Under the pieces are notes generated by a model. It ran no database searches, had not been told where the DNA came from, and saw nothing but the letters and a program-made list of their open reading frames with translations. The position numbers and the translations under genes were made by a program. DNA of 43,615 nucleotides from a virus. Shown here piece by piece: positions 21,298 through 28,386 of the stretch; the first letter of the stretch is position 1; every line of letters begins with the position of its first letter. The DNA is taken from positions 1-43,615 of IMG/VR virus record IMGVR_UViG_3300032220_000756; one strand, given 5' to 3'.

Positions 21298-21860
21298 TAA
21301 TTAATTTTTTTAAGATATTCTTGAGTTATTGTATCCACAAGTATTTTATCACCCTGACTCACAAACGGAGGTACCAGTATCTTAACTCCATTTTGAATGG
21401 TTGCTGGTTTGTAAGAACCTGAAGCAGTTTGTCCTTTGACCACAGAATCTGTTTCAAGCACTTCATATTCCACAGATCTAGGCAGAATAACACTCAATGG
21501 TTTGTCTTGATAAGACTCAATGGTAACTTCTAAATTTTCTTTTAAGAATTTTTCACTGTCTTCCACAAGTGTCCTATTGATTGAAATTTGTTCAAAATTT
21601 TCACTGTCCATAAAAAAGAATTCATCGTTGGATGAATACAAAAATTGAAATTTTTTTTCATCCAGTGTTGCCTTCTCAATGGTTTCGCTTGATCTGAAAC
21701 GTTCGTTGAGTTTTGTGCCTTTGGTAATGCTTTTAAGCTCAACTTGATTGTATGCACCGCCTTTGCCAGGTTTAACTGCTTGACTTTTGAGACATTTCCA
21801 TAAATCATTTTTATGCTCAATGATGTTGCCTGGTTTAACCTCTACTCCTAAAATTTTCAT
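21297..21860 (-). CDS. efp: Elongation factor P
   Basis: A 187-aa EF-P of full length. EF-P enters the ribosomal E site and rescues stalling at polyproline. Domain I has the loop K-P-G-K33-G-G-A-Y with the Lys that is modified in bacteria; L-N-E-R-F-R-S-S-E-T-I-E and F-L-Y-S-S (start of domain II), then V-V-K-G-Q-T-A-S-G-S-Y-K-P-A and V-P-P-F-V-S-Q-G-D-K-I (domain III) follow in order. The start is fixed by an ATGA overlap with the upstream 29-aa peptide. No modification enzyme (EpmA, EpmB, EarP) is seen. A phage-encoded EF-P is very unusual. Confidence 0.96.
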   Translation of the reverse strand: MKILGVEVKPGNIIEHKNDLWKCLKSQAVKPGKGGAYNQVELKSITKGTKLNERFRSSETIEKATLDEKKFQFLYSSNDEFFFMDSENFEQISINRTLVEDSEKFLKENLEVTIESYQDKPLSVILPRSVEYEVLETDSVVKGQTASGSYKPATIQNGVKILVPPFVSQGDKILVDTITQEYLKKIN

Positions 21861-21946
21861 CCTAGCAATATCACAAACACCACTATGAGGAACAGCACTA
21901 TCAGCACCATGGCACAATCTTTGTATTTGTCTCTTTGGAAATTCAT
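21857..21946 (-). CDS. Tiny single-span membrane peptide (29 aa)
   Basis: M-N-F-Q-R-D-K-Y-K-D-C then a Val/Leu/Ile helix. Its ATG is directly adjacent to the TAA of the lipoprotein gene and its TGA overlaps the efp start. The double coupling argues that it is translated. Confidence 0.55.
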   Translation of the reverse strand: MNFQRDKYKDCAMVLIVLFLIVVFVILLG

Positions 21947-22096
21947 TTATTTTGGAAAAGGAATATTTTTAAACACATCCACTATGTTTTCCATAGGAAT
22001 TTTTTCTTTTGGCTTTTCTGTTTGAGTGGTAGTGCTGGAACAATTTACCAAAACAATCAGCATTGACAGTGCTAAAAAACATTTGATTGATCTCAT
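21947..22096 (-). CDS. Small lipoprotein (49 aa)
   Basis: M-R-S-I-K-C-F-L-A-L-S-M-L-I-V-L-V-N-C followed by Ser/Thr-rich mature sequence: a classic lipobox L-V-N-C. It is the first gene of the lipoprotein-peptide-efp unit. The start at 22096 is 4 nt from a TATAAATA box. Probably lipid-anchored in a host membrane; role unknown. Confidence 0.65.
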   Translation of the reverse strand: MRSIKCFLALSMLIVLVNCSSTTTQTEKPKEKIPMENIVDVFKNIPFPK

Positions 22097-22100
22097 ACAG

Positions 22101-22132
22101 TATTTATAGCACTGTTTGGCGCTGGTTGTCAA
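22101..22132 (-). promoter_or_regulatory. Overlapping early (sigma70) and late (TATAAATA) promoter
   Basis: TTGACA (22127-22132), 18-nt spacer, TATAAA; the -10 is embedded in the perfect T4 late octamer TATAAATA (22101-22108). The same site could serve host-type and late polymerase. It reads into the lipoprotein/efp unit. The -35 lies a few bases before the dnaK stop codon. Confidence 0.7.
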
Positions 22133-22135
22133 CAG

Positions 22136-24043
22136 TTATTTGTTGTCTTTGACCTCTGTGAATTCTGCATCCACAGTCTGTGATTTTGGTTGCTCATCAG
22201 TCTGTTTGGCTGACTCTTGTTGAGCTTTGTACACAGCTTCACCCAATTTCATGCTCACTTCTTGCAGAGCACTGGTTTTGGCTTTGATCTCTTCTGTGTG
22301 GTTGCTCTTAACAGCTTCCTTTAAAGACTCTTGAGCTTCTGTGATCTTTGCACGATCTTCTTCGGTGAGTTTGTCACCATGCTCTTTCATACTTTGCTCT
22401 ACAGATGCCAGTGTGCTGTCTGCGTGATTTTTGGCATCCACTTCTGCACGTTTCTTCTCATCGGCTTCCTTATTGGCTTCTGCGTCTTTGATCATTTTTT
22501 CAATGTCTGCATCACTCAAACCTGAGTTGGCTTGTATCTGTATCTTTTGTTCTTTGCCAGTGCCTTTGTCTTTGGCGCTCACATGCACAATGCCGTTGGC
22601 GTCTATGTCAAATGTCACTTCGATCTGAGGTGTGCCTCGGGGCGCTGGTGGTATACCAGTCAATTCAAAATTGCCCAAGAACTTGTTGTCTGTGGCCATT
22701 TGACGTTCACCTTGAAACACTCTAATGCTCACAGCTGGTTGATTGTTTTCGGCTGTGCTGAACACTTGACTCTTTTTGGTTGGAATGGTGGTGTTCTTTT
22801 CAATCAGTCTAGTGAACACTCCACCCACTGTTTCAATGCCCAAACTCAATGGAGTCACATCCAACAACAGCACGTCTTTCACATCGCCTTGTAATACTCC
22901 ACCTTGAATGGCAGCACCCAATGCCACCACTTCGTCTGGATTAACTCCTTGATTGGGTTCTTTGCCAAAAAATGATCGTACTGCTTCAACCACTTTGGGC
23001 ATACGAGTCATACCACCCACCAACACCACTTCTTGAATGTCATTGACACTGACACCAGCATCTTTCAATGCCTGACGACAAGGTTCAATGGTTTTTTGTA
23101 TGAGAGTATCCACCAAACCTTCCAGTTTGGCACGAGTTATCTTCATATTCACGTGTTTGGGACCAGATTTGTCTGCTGTGATAAATGGCAAATTGATTTC
23201 TGTTTGAGTGCTGGATGACAGTTCTATTTTGGCTTTCTCCGCTGCCTCACGCACTCTCTGTATGGCCAATCTATCCTGTGCGAGATCAATGCCAGAGTCC
23301 CGTTTAAATTCTGCTAGGATATGATCTTGAATCACACTGTCAAAATCCTCACCACCCAGTGAAGTATTTCCGTTGGTACTTTTGACTTCGAATACTCCAT
23401 CACCCAACTCCAATATGCTGACATCAAATGTACCTCCACCCAAATCATACACTGCTATGGTCTTGGCACCTTTTTTGTCCATGCCATATGCCAATGCTGC
23501 GGCAGTGGGCTCATTGATAATTCTCAATACTTCTAATCCAGCAATCTTGCCAGCATCTTTGGTGGCTTGTCGCTGTGCATCATTGAAGTAGGCTGGCACT
23601 GTGATCACTGCGTGATTCACTGCTCTACCCAAATATTTTTCGGCAGTTTCTTTCATCTTGATCAGTATGGATGAACTGATCTCTGGTGGTGAATATTTCT
23701 TGTCTCGGCTTTTGACCCAAGCATCACCGTTATCGGCTGCGATCACTTTGTAAGGTAATCTTTGAATATCTTTTTGTAATGCAGGATCATTGAAGGTTCT
23801 ACCTATCAATCGTTTCACTGCAAAGAATGTGTTTTCACCATTGGTCACTGCTTGACGACGGGCACTGTGTCCCACTAGTTTTTCTGATTCAGTGAATGCC
23901 ACTATGCTGGGCGTGGTTCTGTACCCTTCTTGATTCTCTAATACTTTGGGTTTGCCTGCTTCCATGATGGCCACACAAGAGTTTGTCGTGCCCAAATCTA
24001 TTCCTATCACAGGACCATTTATTAATTTTTCTGCGTTTTTCAT
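22136..24043 (-). CDS. dnaK: Chaperone DnaK (Hsp70)
   Basis: A full-length 635-aa Hsp70 with the ATPase domain ([10 protein letters not shown] near residue 14; D-L-G-G-G-T-F-D; the [10 protein letters not shown] adenosine motif), the linker [13 protein letters not shown], the substrate domain and a helical lid that ends E-F-T-E-V-K-D-N-K, as in bacterial DnaK. No gap or frameshift. DnaK refolds proteins with DnaJ and GrpE; neither is present here, so host cochaperones are needed. It could assist assembly or host stress (inference). The ATG is preceded by AAAAGGAG. It is unusual for a phage to carry the complete gene. Confidence 0.97.
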   Translation of the reverse strand: MKNAEKLINGPVIGIDLGTTNSCVAIMEAGKPKVLENQEGYRTTPSIVAFTESEKLVGHSARRQAVTNGENTFFAVKRLIGRTFNDPALQKDIQRLPYKVIAADNGDAWVKSRDKKYSPPEISSSILIKMKETAEKYLGRAVNHAVITVPAYFNDAQRQATKDAGKIAGLEVLRIINEPTAAALAYGMDKKGAKTIAVYDLGGGTFDVSILELGDGVFEVKSTNGNTSLGGEDFDSVIQDHILAEFKRDSGIDLAQDRLAIQRVREAAEKAKIELSSSTQTEINLPFITADKSGPKHVNMKITRAKLEGLVDTLIQKTIEPCRQALKDAGVSVNDIQEVVLVGGMTRMPKVVEAVRSFFGKEPNQGVNPDEVVALGAAIQGGVLQGDVKDVLLLDVTPLSLGIETVGGVFTRLIEKNTTIPTKKSQVFSTAENNQPAVSIRVFQGERQMATDNKFLGNFELTGIPPAPRGTPQIEVTFDIDANGIVHVSAKDKGTGKEQKIQIQANSGLSDADIEKMIKDAEANKEADEKKRAEVDAKNHADSTLASVEQSMKEHGDKLTEEDRAKITEAQESLKEAVKSNHTEEIKAKTSALQEVSMKLGEAVYKAQQESAKQTDEQPKSQTVDAEFTEVKDNK

Positions 24044-24110
24044 ATATGTTTCTCCTTTTATAGCAAGTTATACAGCAAAACCAACATCTATGCGAATTGC
24101 TGTGCTGTGT

Positions 24111-24138
24111 TATATAAGCATTAATTCAGTAATGTCAA
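24111..24138 (-). promoter_or_regulatory. dnaK promoter
   Basis: TTGACA (24133-24138), 16-nt spacer, TATATA (24111-24116); a leader of about 60 nt precedes the dnaK ATG. No CIRCE or sigma32-type element was seen. Confidence 0.6.
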
Positions 24139-24160
24139 GAGCCTTTTGGCAATCTTTTTT

Positions 24161-24194
24161 AAAAAATTCAGTGTGGCTGTTACACCACACTGAA
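24161..24194 (-). terminator. Rho-independent terminator
   Basis: A perfect 10-bp stem TTCAGTGTGG/CCACACTGAA with 8-nt loop, followed on the minus strand by TTTTTT. It ends the Lys-rich secreted-protein gene and separates it from dnaK. Confidence 0.85.
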
Positions 24195-24204
24195 CATCGT
24201 TAGA

Positions 24205-24420
24205 CTACTTCTTAGCTGGTTCAGCTTTTTTTTCGTCTTTCTTTGGACAAATCACTGGCTTACCAGTTGCTTTGTCGATGATTGCTTTGCCGTCTTTGTC
24301 TTTTTCAACACACACAGCAGGAGCAGCTGGTTTAGCTTCTTCCTTTTTAGGAGCTGGTGTTTGTGCTGATACTGACACTGTGAACAACACAGCAGTCAAA
24401 AACACTATAATGTTTTTCAT
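24205..24420 (-). CDS. Small secreted Lys/Pro/Ala-rich protein (71 aa)
   Basis: A signal peptide M-K-N-I-I-V-F-L-T-A-V-L-F-T-V-S-V-S-A, with predicted cleavage before Q-T-P-A-P-K-K, then low-complexity Lys/Ala/Pro/Glu sequence with two Cys (about residues 37 and 58) that could form a disulfide. It has a consensus promoter, its own ribosome-binding site and a strong terminator, so it may be abundantly expressed. Probably periplasmic; no family recognised. Confidence 0.75.
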   Translation of the reverse strand: MKNIIVFLTAVLFTVSVSAQTPAPKKEEAKPAAPAVCVEKDKDGKAIIDKATGKPVICPKKDEKKAEPAKK

Positions 24421-24454
24421 TTTGTTTACCTTTTATTGTTTGGTTAACTGCACA

Positions 24455-24483
24455 ATTATATGTGATTATGACGGCAGTGTCAA
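24455..24483 (-). promoter_or_regulatory. Perfect consensus sigma70 promoter
   Basis: TTGACA (24478-24483), 17-nt spacer, TATAAT (24455-24460), reading into the 71-aa secreted protein. Confidence 0.9.
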
Positions 24484-24501
24484 GGTTTGTTTTGCCAAAA
24501 T

Positions 24502-24888
24502 CTATGGTATCACGTGACCCAACTTACGAGTCTTTGAAATCATTTTTTTGATGTAGGTATCCAATTGATGTTTTTCTTTACGCAATCTTTTGGTACGTTT
24601 GACCCAATCCTGATGCCACAATAAATTTTTGGCAGGCAAGCTCATTTCAATCAGTATGCGATGTTTGGGGCTGGGATATCTCCACACTTCGGCAATGAAG
24701 TCATAACCCACTTCAAACCATCCTTGATACTCACAGCCTATCTGTTGTAGATTATGTGTGGGAATGGGTTCAGATGAATGCCATCTCACGTGCTTGTAAT
24801 GATACACAAATATCTTTTTGTATTTCAACATGAGATTGTTGGCATTGCGTAGAAAATATCTCAACTGCAGACGTTTGTGATTTTGCAT
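24502..24888 (-). CDS. Hypothetical basic aromatic protein (128 aa)
   Basis: Rich in Lys, Arg, His, Trp and Tyr (net positive), with E-V-W-R-Y-P-S-P-K-H-R-I-L-I-E-M-S in the middle. Its ATG overlaps the TGA of the 24888 gene by one base. May bind nucleic acid (inference). No family recognised. Confidence 0.6.
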   Translation of the reverse strand: MQNHKRLQLRYFLRNANNLMLKYKKIFVYHYKHVRWHSSEPIPTHNLQQIGCEYQGWFEVGYDFIAEVWRYPSPKHRILIEMSLPAKNLLWHQDWVKRTKRLRKEKHQLDTYIKKMISKTRKLGHVIP

Positions 24889-25085
24889 CAGTGCAGTGTA
24901 TCACACACATCAGGGCAGGTATGTTCTTCGATGTGTAGGATATCTGTAGGTTTAAGATGTGGAATCTGTTCTTTGAGAGTGATCCAAAGATCTTCTAGAT
25001 CCATGGCATACACATCAATGGGTTCTTCATCCCGGTCAAAATGTACCACAAATAATCTAGTCTCATACTGGAATGAAGGATTCAT
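24888..25085 (-). CDS. Small acidic hypothetical protein (65 aa)
   Basis: M-N-P-S-F-Q-Y-E-T-R-L-F-V-V-H-F-D-R-D-E-E-P is a beta-hairpin-like opening; the C terminus has C-P-D-V-C and His residues. It is expressed from a late-type box exactly 5 nt upstream and coupled to the next gene by a 1-nt overlap. Function unknown. Confidence 0.6.
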   Translation of the reverse strand: MNPSFQYETRLFVVHFDRDEEPIDVYAMDLEDLWITLKEQIPHLKPTDILHIEEHTCPDVCDTLH

Positions 25086-25090
25086 ACCAA

Positions 25091-25097
25091 TATTTAT
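25091..25097 (-). promoter_or_regulatory. T4-type late promoter, 5 nt before ATG
   Basis: On the minus strand ATAAATA, then TTGGT, then the ATG at 25085. Box and spacer are identical to those at 3458 on the plus strand. Confidence 0.7.
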
Positions 25098-25106
25098 CTG
25101 AGTGTA

Positions 25107-25343
25107 TTATTTTTTATTGCGTTTTTCTTTGTTGATTCGGCGTTTGTATGCCAATGGTGAAATGGTGCTGGGTGGTATGTAGAATGCGTAAGGATTGGCC
25201 TGTCCCATGGGTTGACTGGTCACACCATAAGGAATCTTTTCAACCTCGCCGCCCTTGTCCAAGTATTCTTTCATTAGACGTTCGATCTCGGCTGCCTTGG
25301 CTGCCTTGTCTATGCTGTCGTCGTTGTTATCGTATGATCTCAT
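25107..25343 (-). CDS. Small hypothetical protein (78 aa)
   Basis: Begins M-R-S-Y-D-N-N-D-D-S-I-D-K, then a helix A-A-E-I-E-R-L-M-K-E-Y-L-D-K-G-G-E-V-E-K that resembles the helix plus K-G-G turn seen in small transcription-associated proteins. The C terminus is a Lys/Arg-rich tail. AAGGA lies 5 nt before the ATG. A transcription-factor role is only a hint. Confidence 0.6.
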   Translation of the reverse strand: MRSYDNNDDSIDKAAKAAEIERLMKEYLDKGGEVEKIPYGVTSQPMGQANPYAFYIPPSTISPLAYKRRINKEKRNKK

Positions 25344-25386
25344 TTGTTCCTTAGTAATTATCTGGGAACTGATTGGATCTAACGAA

Positions 25387-25530
25387 TTATGATTTCTTTA
25401 TAGTCGTAGATAACCAGTCCAAAACATACACTGTGGTATCTTTGCTCCACACAAGAAAATCTTGGATCTTGTCTGGATGTACCAAATATATGTACATGCC
25501 TAGTGCGCCTATTATTATACCTTTTATCAT
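25387..25530 (-). CDS. Small membrane-associated peptide (47 aa)
   Basis: M-I-K-G-I-I-I-G-A-L-G-M-Y-I-Y-L-V forms one hydrophobic helix, and the remainder is amphipathic and ends in Lys-Lys-Ser. An AAAGGC lies 7 nt upstream. It is the only coding reading for this stretch on the minus strand; the plus-strand frame is a shadow. The promoter at 25554-25582 is 24 nt upstream. Confidence 0.55.
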   Translation of the reverse strand: MIKGIIIGALGMYIYLVHPDKIQDFLVWSKDTTVYVLDWLSTTIKKS

Positions 25531-25553
25531 AGTTTGCCTTTTGTTATCCTTAT

Positions 25554-25582
25554 ATACTAGCGGAATTTGACTGAGAAGTCAA
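25554..25582 (-). promoter_or_regulatory. Early promoter
   Basis: TTGACT (25577-25582), 17-nt spacer, TAGTAT (25554-25559), for the 47-aa membrane peptide. Confidence 0.6.
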
Positions 25583-25612
25583 CCTATTATATTCCGCTAG
25601 TATGTTGGATTT

Positions 25613-26299
25613 TTAGTCTCTTTTTGAACCCATCAGTTGCAAAATAGAAACAAATATATTGATAAAGTCCAGATACAATGTAAGAGCTCCCAATGTTCTA
25701 GTTTTAGAACTGTCTGCTCCTTCCTGATATATCTGTTTTAATTTCTGCATGTCATAAGCAGTCAAGCCAGTGAATATGATCACGGCCAACACATTGATCA
25801 CAAAGTTCAACATGGTCATCTGCAACCAAATATTAAAAATACTGGCCACAATTATTCCAATTAAACCCACAAATAAAAATGTACCCAAACCGGATAGATC
25901 TCTACGAGTGGTGTAACCTATGATGGCAAATGTGCCAAACACTATGGCAGAAATTAAGAAGGCCGATATGACACTGTGTGCTGTGTAGATATACAGCAGA
26001 GCACCCATGCTCAAACCTTGAGCAGCGGCGAATCCCATCAACATCCATAGCAGTCCACGATTGCTGAAACGTTCAGCACCAAAACTCATGGCCAACACAA
26101 ATGCCAACGGCGACAGTATGATGATCCAAGACAGTGCACCACCTGCATACAAGAACGGCAGTCTCACTCCGATGTAGGCAAAAAATGCCGACACCAGCAT
26201 GGCTGTGGTCATTCTTGAAAACACATCATTGAAATAGGATCTTAAACCCAGATCAACTGTGGTATTGCCTTGACTTTTAACACCTATCGATGTTTTCAT
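25613..26299 (-). CDS. Bax-inhibitor-1 family membrane protein (YccA/YbhL-like)
   Basis: A 228-aa protein with about seven transmembrane helices and the family opening L-R-S-Y-F-N-D-V-F-S-R-M-T-T-A-M-L-V-S-A. The loop D-M-Q-K-L-K-Q-I-Y and the final L-Y-L-D-F-I-N-I-F-V-S-I-L-Q-L-M-G carry the conserved C-terminal Asp residues. Bacterial relatives such as YccA bind and restrain the FtsH protease; others conduct Ca2+. ATG at 26299 is preferred, with AAGGAG 7 nt upstream. A phage copy could protect phage proteins from FtsH, as in lambda CIII-type strategies (inference). Confidence 0.92.
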   Translation of the reverse strand: MKTSIGVKSQGNTTVDLGLRSYFNDVFSRMTTAMLVSAFFAYIGVRLPFLYAGGALSWIIILSPLAFVLAMSFGAERFSNRGLLWMLMGFAAAQGLSMGALLYIYTAHSVISAFLISAIVFGTFAIIGYTTRRDLSGLGTFLFVGLIGIIVASIFNIWLQMTMLNFVINVLAVIIFTGLTAYDMQKLKQIYQEGADSSKTRTLGALTLYLDFINIFVSILQLMGSKRD

Positions 26300-26312
26300 A
26301 TTTTTCTCCTTG

Positions 26313-26618
26313 TTATATTGATAAGGCTCCGTGCCCAATCAAATCTCTAAAAAACAAATACACTGAAGCACCCATGATGATCAGTGCTGCTATATTTATC
26401 AGTATCACAATGTAGCTCACTACCAAACTAATAATGGTCATGCTGTGATACATGCCTCCTGTGCGTACAGTGCGTGATTGAGTTTGAAATCTCAAATGCA
26501 AGTGCCCCAACACTATGGCAATGATCTGTAAAAAGAATGGTATGATGAAAGCAGTGATCAATCCCAATAGGGAGAACACAACTGATGTCACTGCCAATAG
26601 ATTGAAATTTTCTTTCAT
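26313..26618 (-). CDS. Three-helix membrane protein (DUF4190-like)
   Basis: A 101-aa protein with hydrophobic segments at about 9-38, 61-80 and 82-92. G-L-I-T-A-F-I-I-P...I-A-I-V-L-G-H-L-H-L fits the DUF4190 pattern (G-H-x-x-L). Role unknown. It lies 14 nt upstream of the Bax-inhibitor-1 gene, so co-transcription is likely. Confidence 0.65.
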   Translation of the reverse strand: MKENFNLLAVTSVVFSLLGLITAFIIPFFLQIIAIVLGHLHLRFQTQSRTVRTGGMYHSMTIISLVVSYIVILINIAALIIMGASVYLFFRDLIGHGALSI

Positions 26619-26619
26619 A

Positions 26620-26772
26620 TTAATTTTTGTTTTTGGATTGTTCCAATTGTTTTTTTAAAGATTCTATCTCATCCAGAAGATATTCCACTTCGTTGGCCAA
26701 ATGACGTGCTAGATTTTTGTACTTGTCCAGTTCAATATCTTTTTTAATTTTTGTTTCTTTGATTGATAACAT
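26620..26772 (-). CDS. Small coiled-coil peptide (50 aa)
   Basis: M-L-S-I-K-E-T-K-I-K-K-D-I-E-L followed by a heptad-like helix (L-A-R-H-L-A-N-E-V-E-Y-L-L-D-E-I-E-S-L-K) and a Lys/Asn tail. The start lies in the 3' end of the DUF2061 gene (29-nt overlap). Possibly an oligomerisation partner for a neighbour (inference). Confidence 0.5.
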   Translation of the reverse strand: MLSIKETKIKKDIELDKYKNLARHLANEVEYLLDEIESLKKQLEQSKNKN

Positions 26773-27004
26773 TTTGTTTTCCTTTCTTTCTTATAGGTTC
26801 AATACCCCATTCAATCCTCTGCCATAATCGATCGTAAGAGTAGTAGGTTAATGTCAGTAAAAAATTAATAGTCACAGTGGGTATGATAGCATCATCCCAT
26901 GAGTGACCTGTAAGGATCAGTAGTAGATAAGTGGCAGTGAATATCCATAACCTATAGATCAATGCTTTAACAAAAGTTCTTCTAGGAGTTGTTCTGTATT
27001 TCAT
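26744..27004 (-). CDS. DUF2061 membrane protein
   Basis: An 86-aa protein that matches the DUF2061 pattern: R-T-F-V-K-A-L-I-Y-R, two hydrophobic helices and the end L-T-Y-Y-S-Y-D-R-L-W-Q-R-I-E-W-G. The molecular role of the family is unknown. It is 2 nt from the upstream gene. Confidence 0.82.
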   Translation of the reverse strand: MKYRTTPRRTFVKALIYRLWIFTATYLLLILTGHSWDDAIIPTVTINFLLTLTYYSYDRLWQRIEWGIEPIRKKGKQNVINQRNKN

Positions 27005-27005
27005 T

Positions 27006-27263
27006 TTATCTGTAACCTGTTCTCCAAATGGAAGAGATGATGATGCTCCAATACCATATCCATGCCACCCAAGCCAATAAAAATAAAAGGTTGATACTTT
27101 TTAAATAAGAGATAGTGAACCACAGTGATGTGCCCAAGGCAGCATGAGTCCATGGTTGAACATCCACAATGTCCATCATGCGTTGAGTGGCACGTTCAAA
27201 CTTGCCCCAAGAGTAATCCAGCATTGTGTCCACAGTCTTGTCCCAAAGTGGTTGTTTGTTCAT
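27006..27263 (-). CDS. Membrane protein (85 aa)
   Basis: M-N-K-Q-P-L-W-D-K-T-V-D-T-M-L, then an amphipathic helix and two hydrophobic segments (about 40-56 and 57-76), with an R-T-G-Y-R end. Start 27263 is set by an ATGA overlap with the upstream 52-aa gene. Function unknown. Confidence 0.6.
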   Translation of the reverse strand: MNKQPLWDKTVDTMLDYSWGKFERATQRMMDIVDVQPWTHAALGTSLWFTISYLKSINLLFLLAWVAWIWYWSIIISSIWRTGYR

Positions 27264-27418
27264 GCTTTGCTCTTGGTTAGATATTGTTTTTGATACCAAC
27301 GATAAAATTCTGGGTTAGCCTCCCATATGGCATAGATTCTATCAGCTGGTACTTGATCTGATCTGATGCAATCAGCCCAAGTTTGATAGTCTTCTTTTTT
27401 AATTTTTTGTGATGTCAT
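27260..27418 (-). CDS. Small soluble hypothetical protein (52 aa)
   Basis: M-T-S-Q-K-I-K-K-E-D-Y-Q-T-W-A-D-C-I-R-S begins a helical, charged protein with two aromatic clusters (E-F-Y-R-W-Y). Its TGA overlaps the next ATG. The promoter at 27428-27456 lies only 10 nt upstream, so the leader is very short. Confidence 0.6.
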   Translation of the reverse strand: MTSQKIKKEDYQTWADCIRSDQVPADRIYAIWEANPEFYRWYQKQYLTKSKA

Positions 27419-27427
27419 ATGTGTTAA

Positions 27428-27456
27428 TTTATACTACAAATCAACACTGCTGTCAA
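27428..27456 (-). promoter_or_regulatory. Early promoter
   Basis: TTGACA (27451-27456), 17-nt spacer, TATAAA (27428-27433), reading into the 52-aa gene and the DUF2061/Bax-inhibitor-1 run. Confidence 0.75.
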
Positions 27457-27612
27457 CTATTTTCGATTCACAATATCTGGAGTGAGTGCGTCCACAGTGT
27501 TCACTACCGTTTTGCCCGCATACACCACTGTGCTGCCAGCCACGTCCAACACTGCCACTGTGGTAGAGCATTGTGTCATGAATAACAATAATAGGATACC
27601 AAATGTCTTCAT
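27457..27612 (-). CDS. Small lipoprotein (51 aa)
   Basis: M-K-T-F-G-I-L-L-L-L-F-M-T-Q-C-S-T-T: a signal peptide with lipobox Cys15, then a Val/Ala/Gly-rich mature region. Start 27612 overlaps the TGA of the 35-aa peptide. Membrane-anchored; role unknown. Confidence 0.65.
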   Translation of the reverse strand: MKTFGILLLLFMTQCSTTVAVLDVAGSTVVYAGKTVVNTVDALTPDIVNRK

Positions 27613-27716
27613 TTGTTCTTTAGATTGATTATGATGCGGATCAACAACACAACTGATACTGCCAGTATGATCCACACAGTCCAGGATTCTCGTAACATTA
27701 TAATTTCGTCAGTCAT
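27609..27716 (-). CDS. Tiny single-span membrane peptide (35 aa)
   Basis: M-T-D-E-I-I-M-L-R-E-S-W followed by a hydrophobic helix and N-L-K-N-K. Its TGA overlaps the lipoprotein ATG (ATGA) and its start lies inside the end of the 71-aa gene, so it is tightly coupled. A small peptide paired with a lipoprotein encoded directly after it resembles the i-spanin/o-spanin arrangement in layout only. Confidence 0.55.
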   Translation of the reverse strand: MTDEIIMLRESWTVWIILAVSVVLLIRIIINLKNK

Positions 27717-27924
27717 TTTTGGTTTTGATTGCCTCATCCACGTGAGTCATGTATCTTTGCACACGTTCAAGATAGATCCTGTGCTGTTCATCACAATAGT
27801 TCTGCACATGATCTCTTAAAATGATCACTTCTGCCCTAGCCATTTCCATGTCCTGATCCTGATCCATGCGATTCAGTATGGATTTCAAATCGTTCAGCAG
27901 TGTAAAATGGTCTAATTCAGTCAT
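27709..27924 (-). CDS. Small helical protein (71 aa)
   Basis: M-T-E-L-D-H-F-T-L-L-N-D-L-K-S-I-L-N-R-M and further acidic/basic helices, probably a coiled coil. Start at 27924 overlaps the stop of the preceding gene. No family recognised. Confidence 0.6.
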   Translation of the reverse strand: MTELDHFTLLNDLKSILNRMDQDQDMEMARAEVIILRDHVQNYCDEQHRIYLERVQRYMTHVDEAIKTKND

Positions 27925-28064
27925 CAGTCTGTGAGTTTGATTAATATTGCAATTTGAATAACCAAAACAATCAAAGGCACTATGGTTCTAATCAATTCCA
28001 TGGTGTGATTGTATCTATCCAAACGTTTTTCAAACTTTCTGATACCTGTTTTTAATTTTTTCAT
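27924..28064 (-). CDS. Small membrane-anchored protein (46 aa)
   Basis: A basic amphipathic N-terminal helix (M-K-K-L-K-T-G-I-R-K-F-E-K-R) followed by one hydrophobic helix and K-L-T-D. TGATG couples it to the next gene. Function unknown. Confidence 0.55.
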   Translation of the reverse strand: MKKLKTGIRKFEKRLDRYNHTMELIRTIVPLIVLVIQIAILIKLTD

Positions 28065-28386
28065 TTATCCATTTAATAAAGTTAATCACTTGGATTGCAA
28101 ATACAACTGATAATTTGTACAGTTTTTTGATTCCAGTGACATAATCATAATTTAACACAAACACCACCAGTCTGTCAAACAAAATATACAACTTACGGAA
28201 CATATTCTTGTATTTGATATGAACCCTATGTTTGTGAAGCAAGTGATTGAAAAAGTTTTCTGCTTCAGCCACAATTTTGCCCGTTCTTGTGGTTTTGTCC
28301 ATCTGATGCCAATCCAAAAACCAATAGCCCACCCACAGCATGAATAGAATAAACAGTATGGTGACTATAAAACTGATGATCATCAA
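28030..28386 (-). CDS. Membrane protein with N-terminal helix (118 aa)
   Basis: The N-terminal hydrophobic helix (residues 2-24) is followed by a basic, Tyr/Phe/Lys-rich region with a second hydrophobic patch at about 70-100. It overlaps the downstream gene by 35 nt and the upstream gene by 4 nt. No family recognised. Confidence 0.6.
   Translation of the reverse strand: MMIISFIVTILFILFMLWVGYWFLDWHQMDKTTRTGKIVAEAENFFNHLLHKHRVHIKYKNMFRKLYILFDRLVVFVLNYDYVTGIKKLYKLSVVFAIQVINFIKWINEKIKNRYQKV

Noticed and set aside
9114-24043. The idea that this is a reduced bacterial chromosome rather than a phage, because of DnaK, EF-P, HemE/F, porin and RNase P RNA
   Set aside because: No ribosomal, tRNA-synthetase or central-metabolism operons are present; T4-type late promoters, a tail-fibre module and capsid-targeting-like peptides are better explained by a phage. 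A host/phage chimera is still possible and should be checked by read coverage.
28030-28064. The 46-aa peptide at 27924-28064 as a shadow of the 118-aa gene
   Set aside because: It overlaps by only 35 nt, has its own basic/hydrophobic design and TGATG coupling to the next gene, so it is retained as a separate gene.
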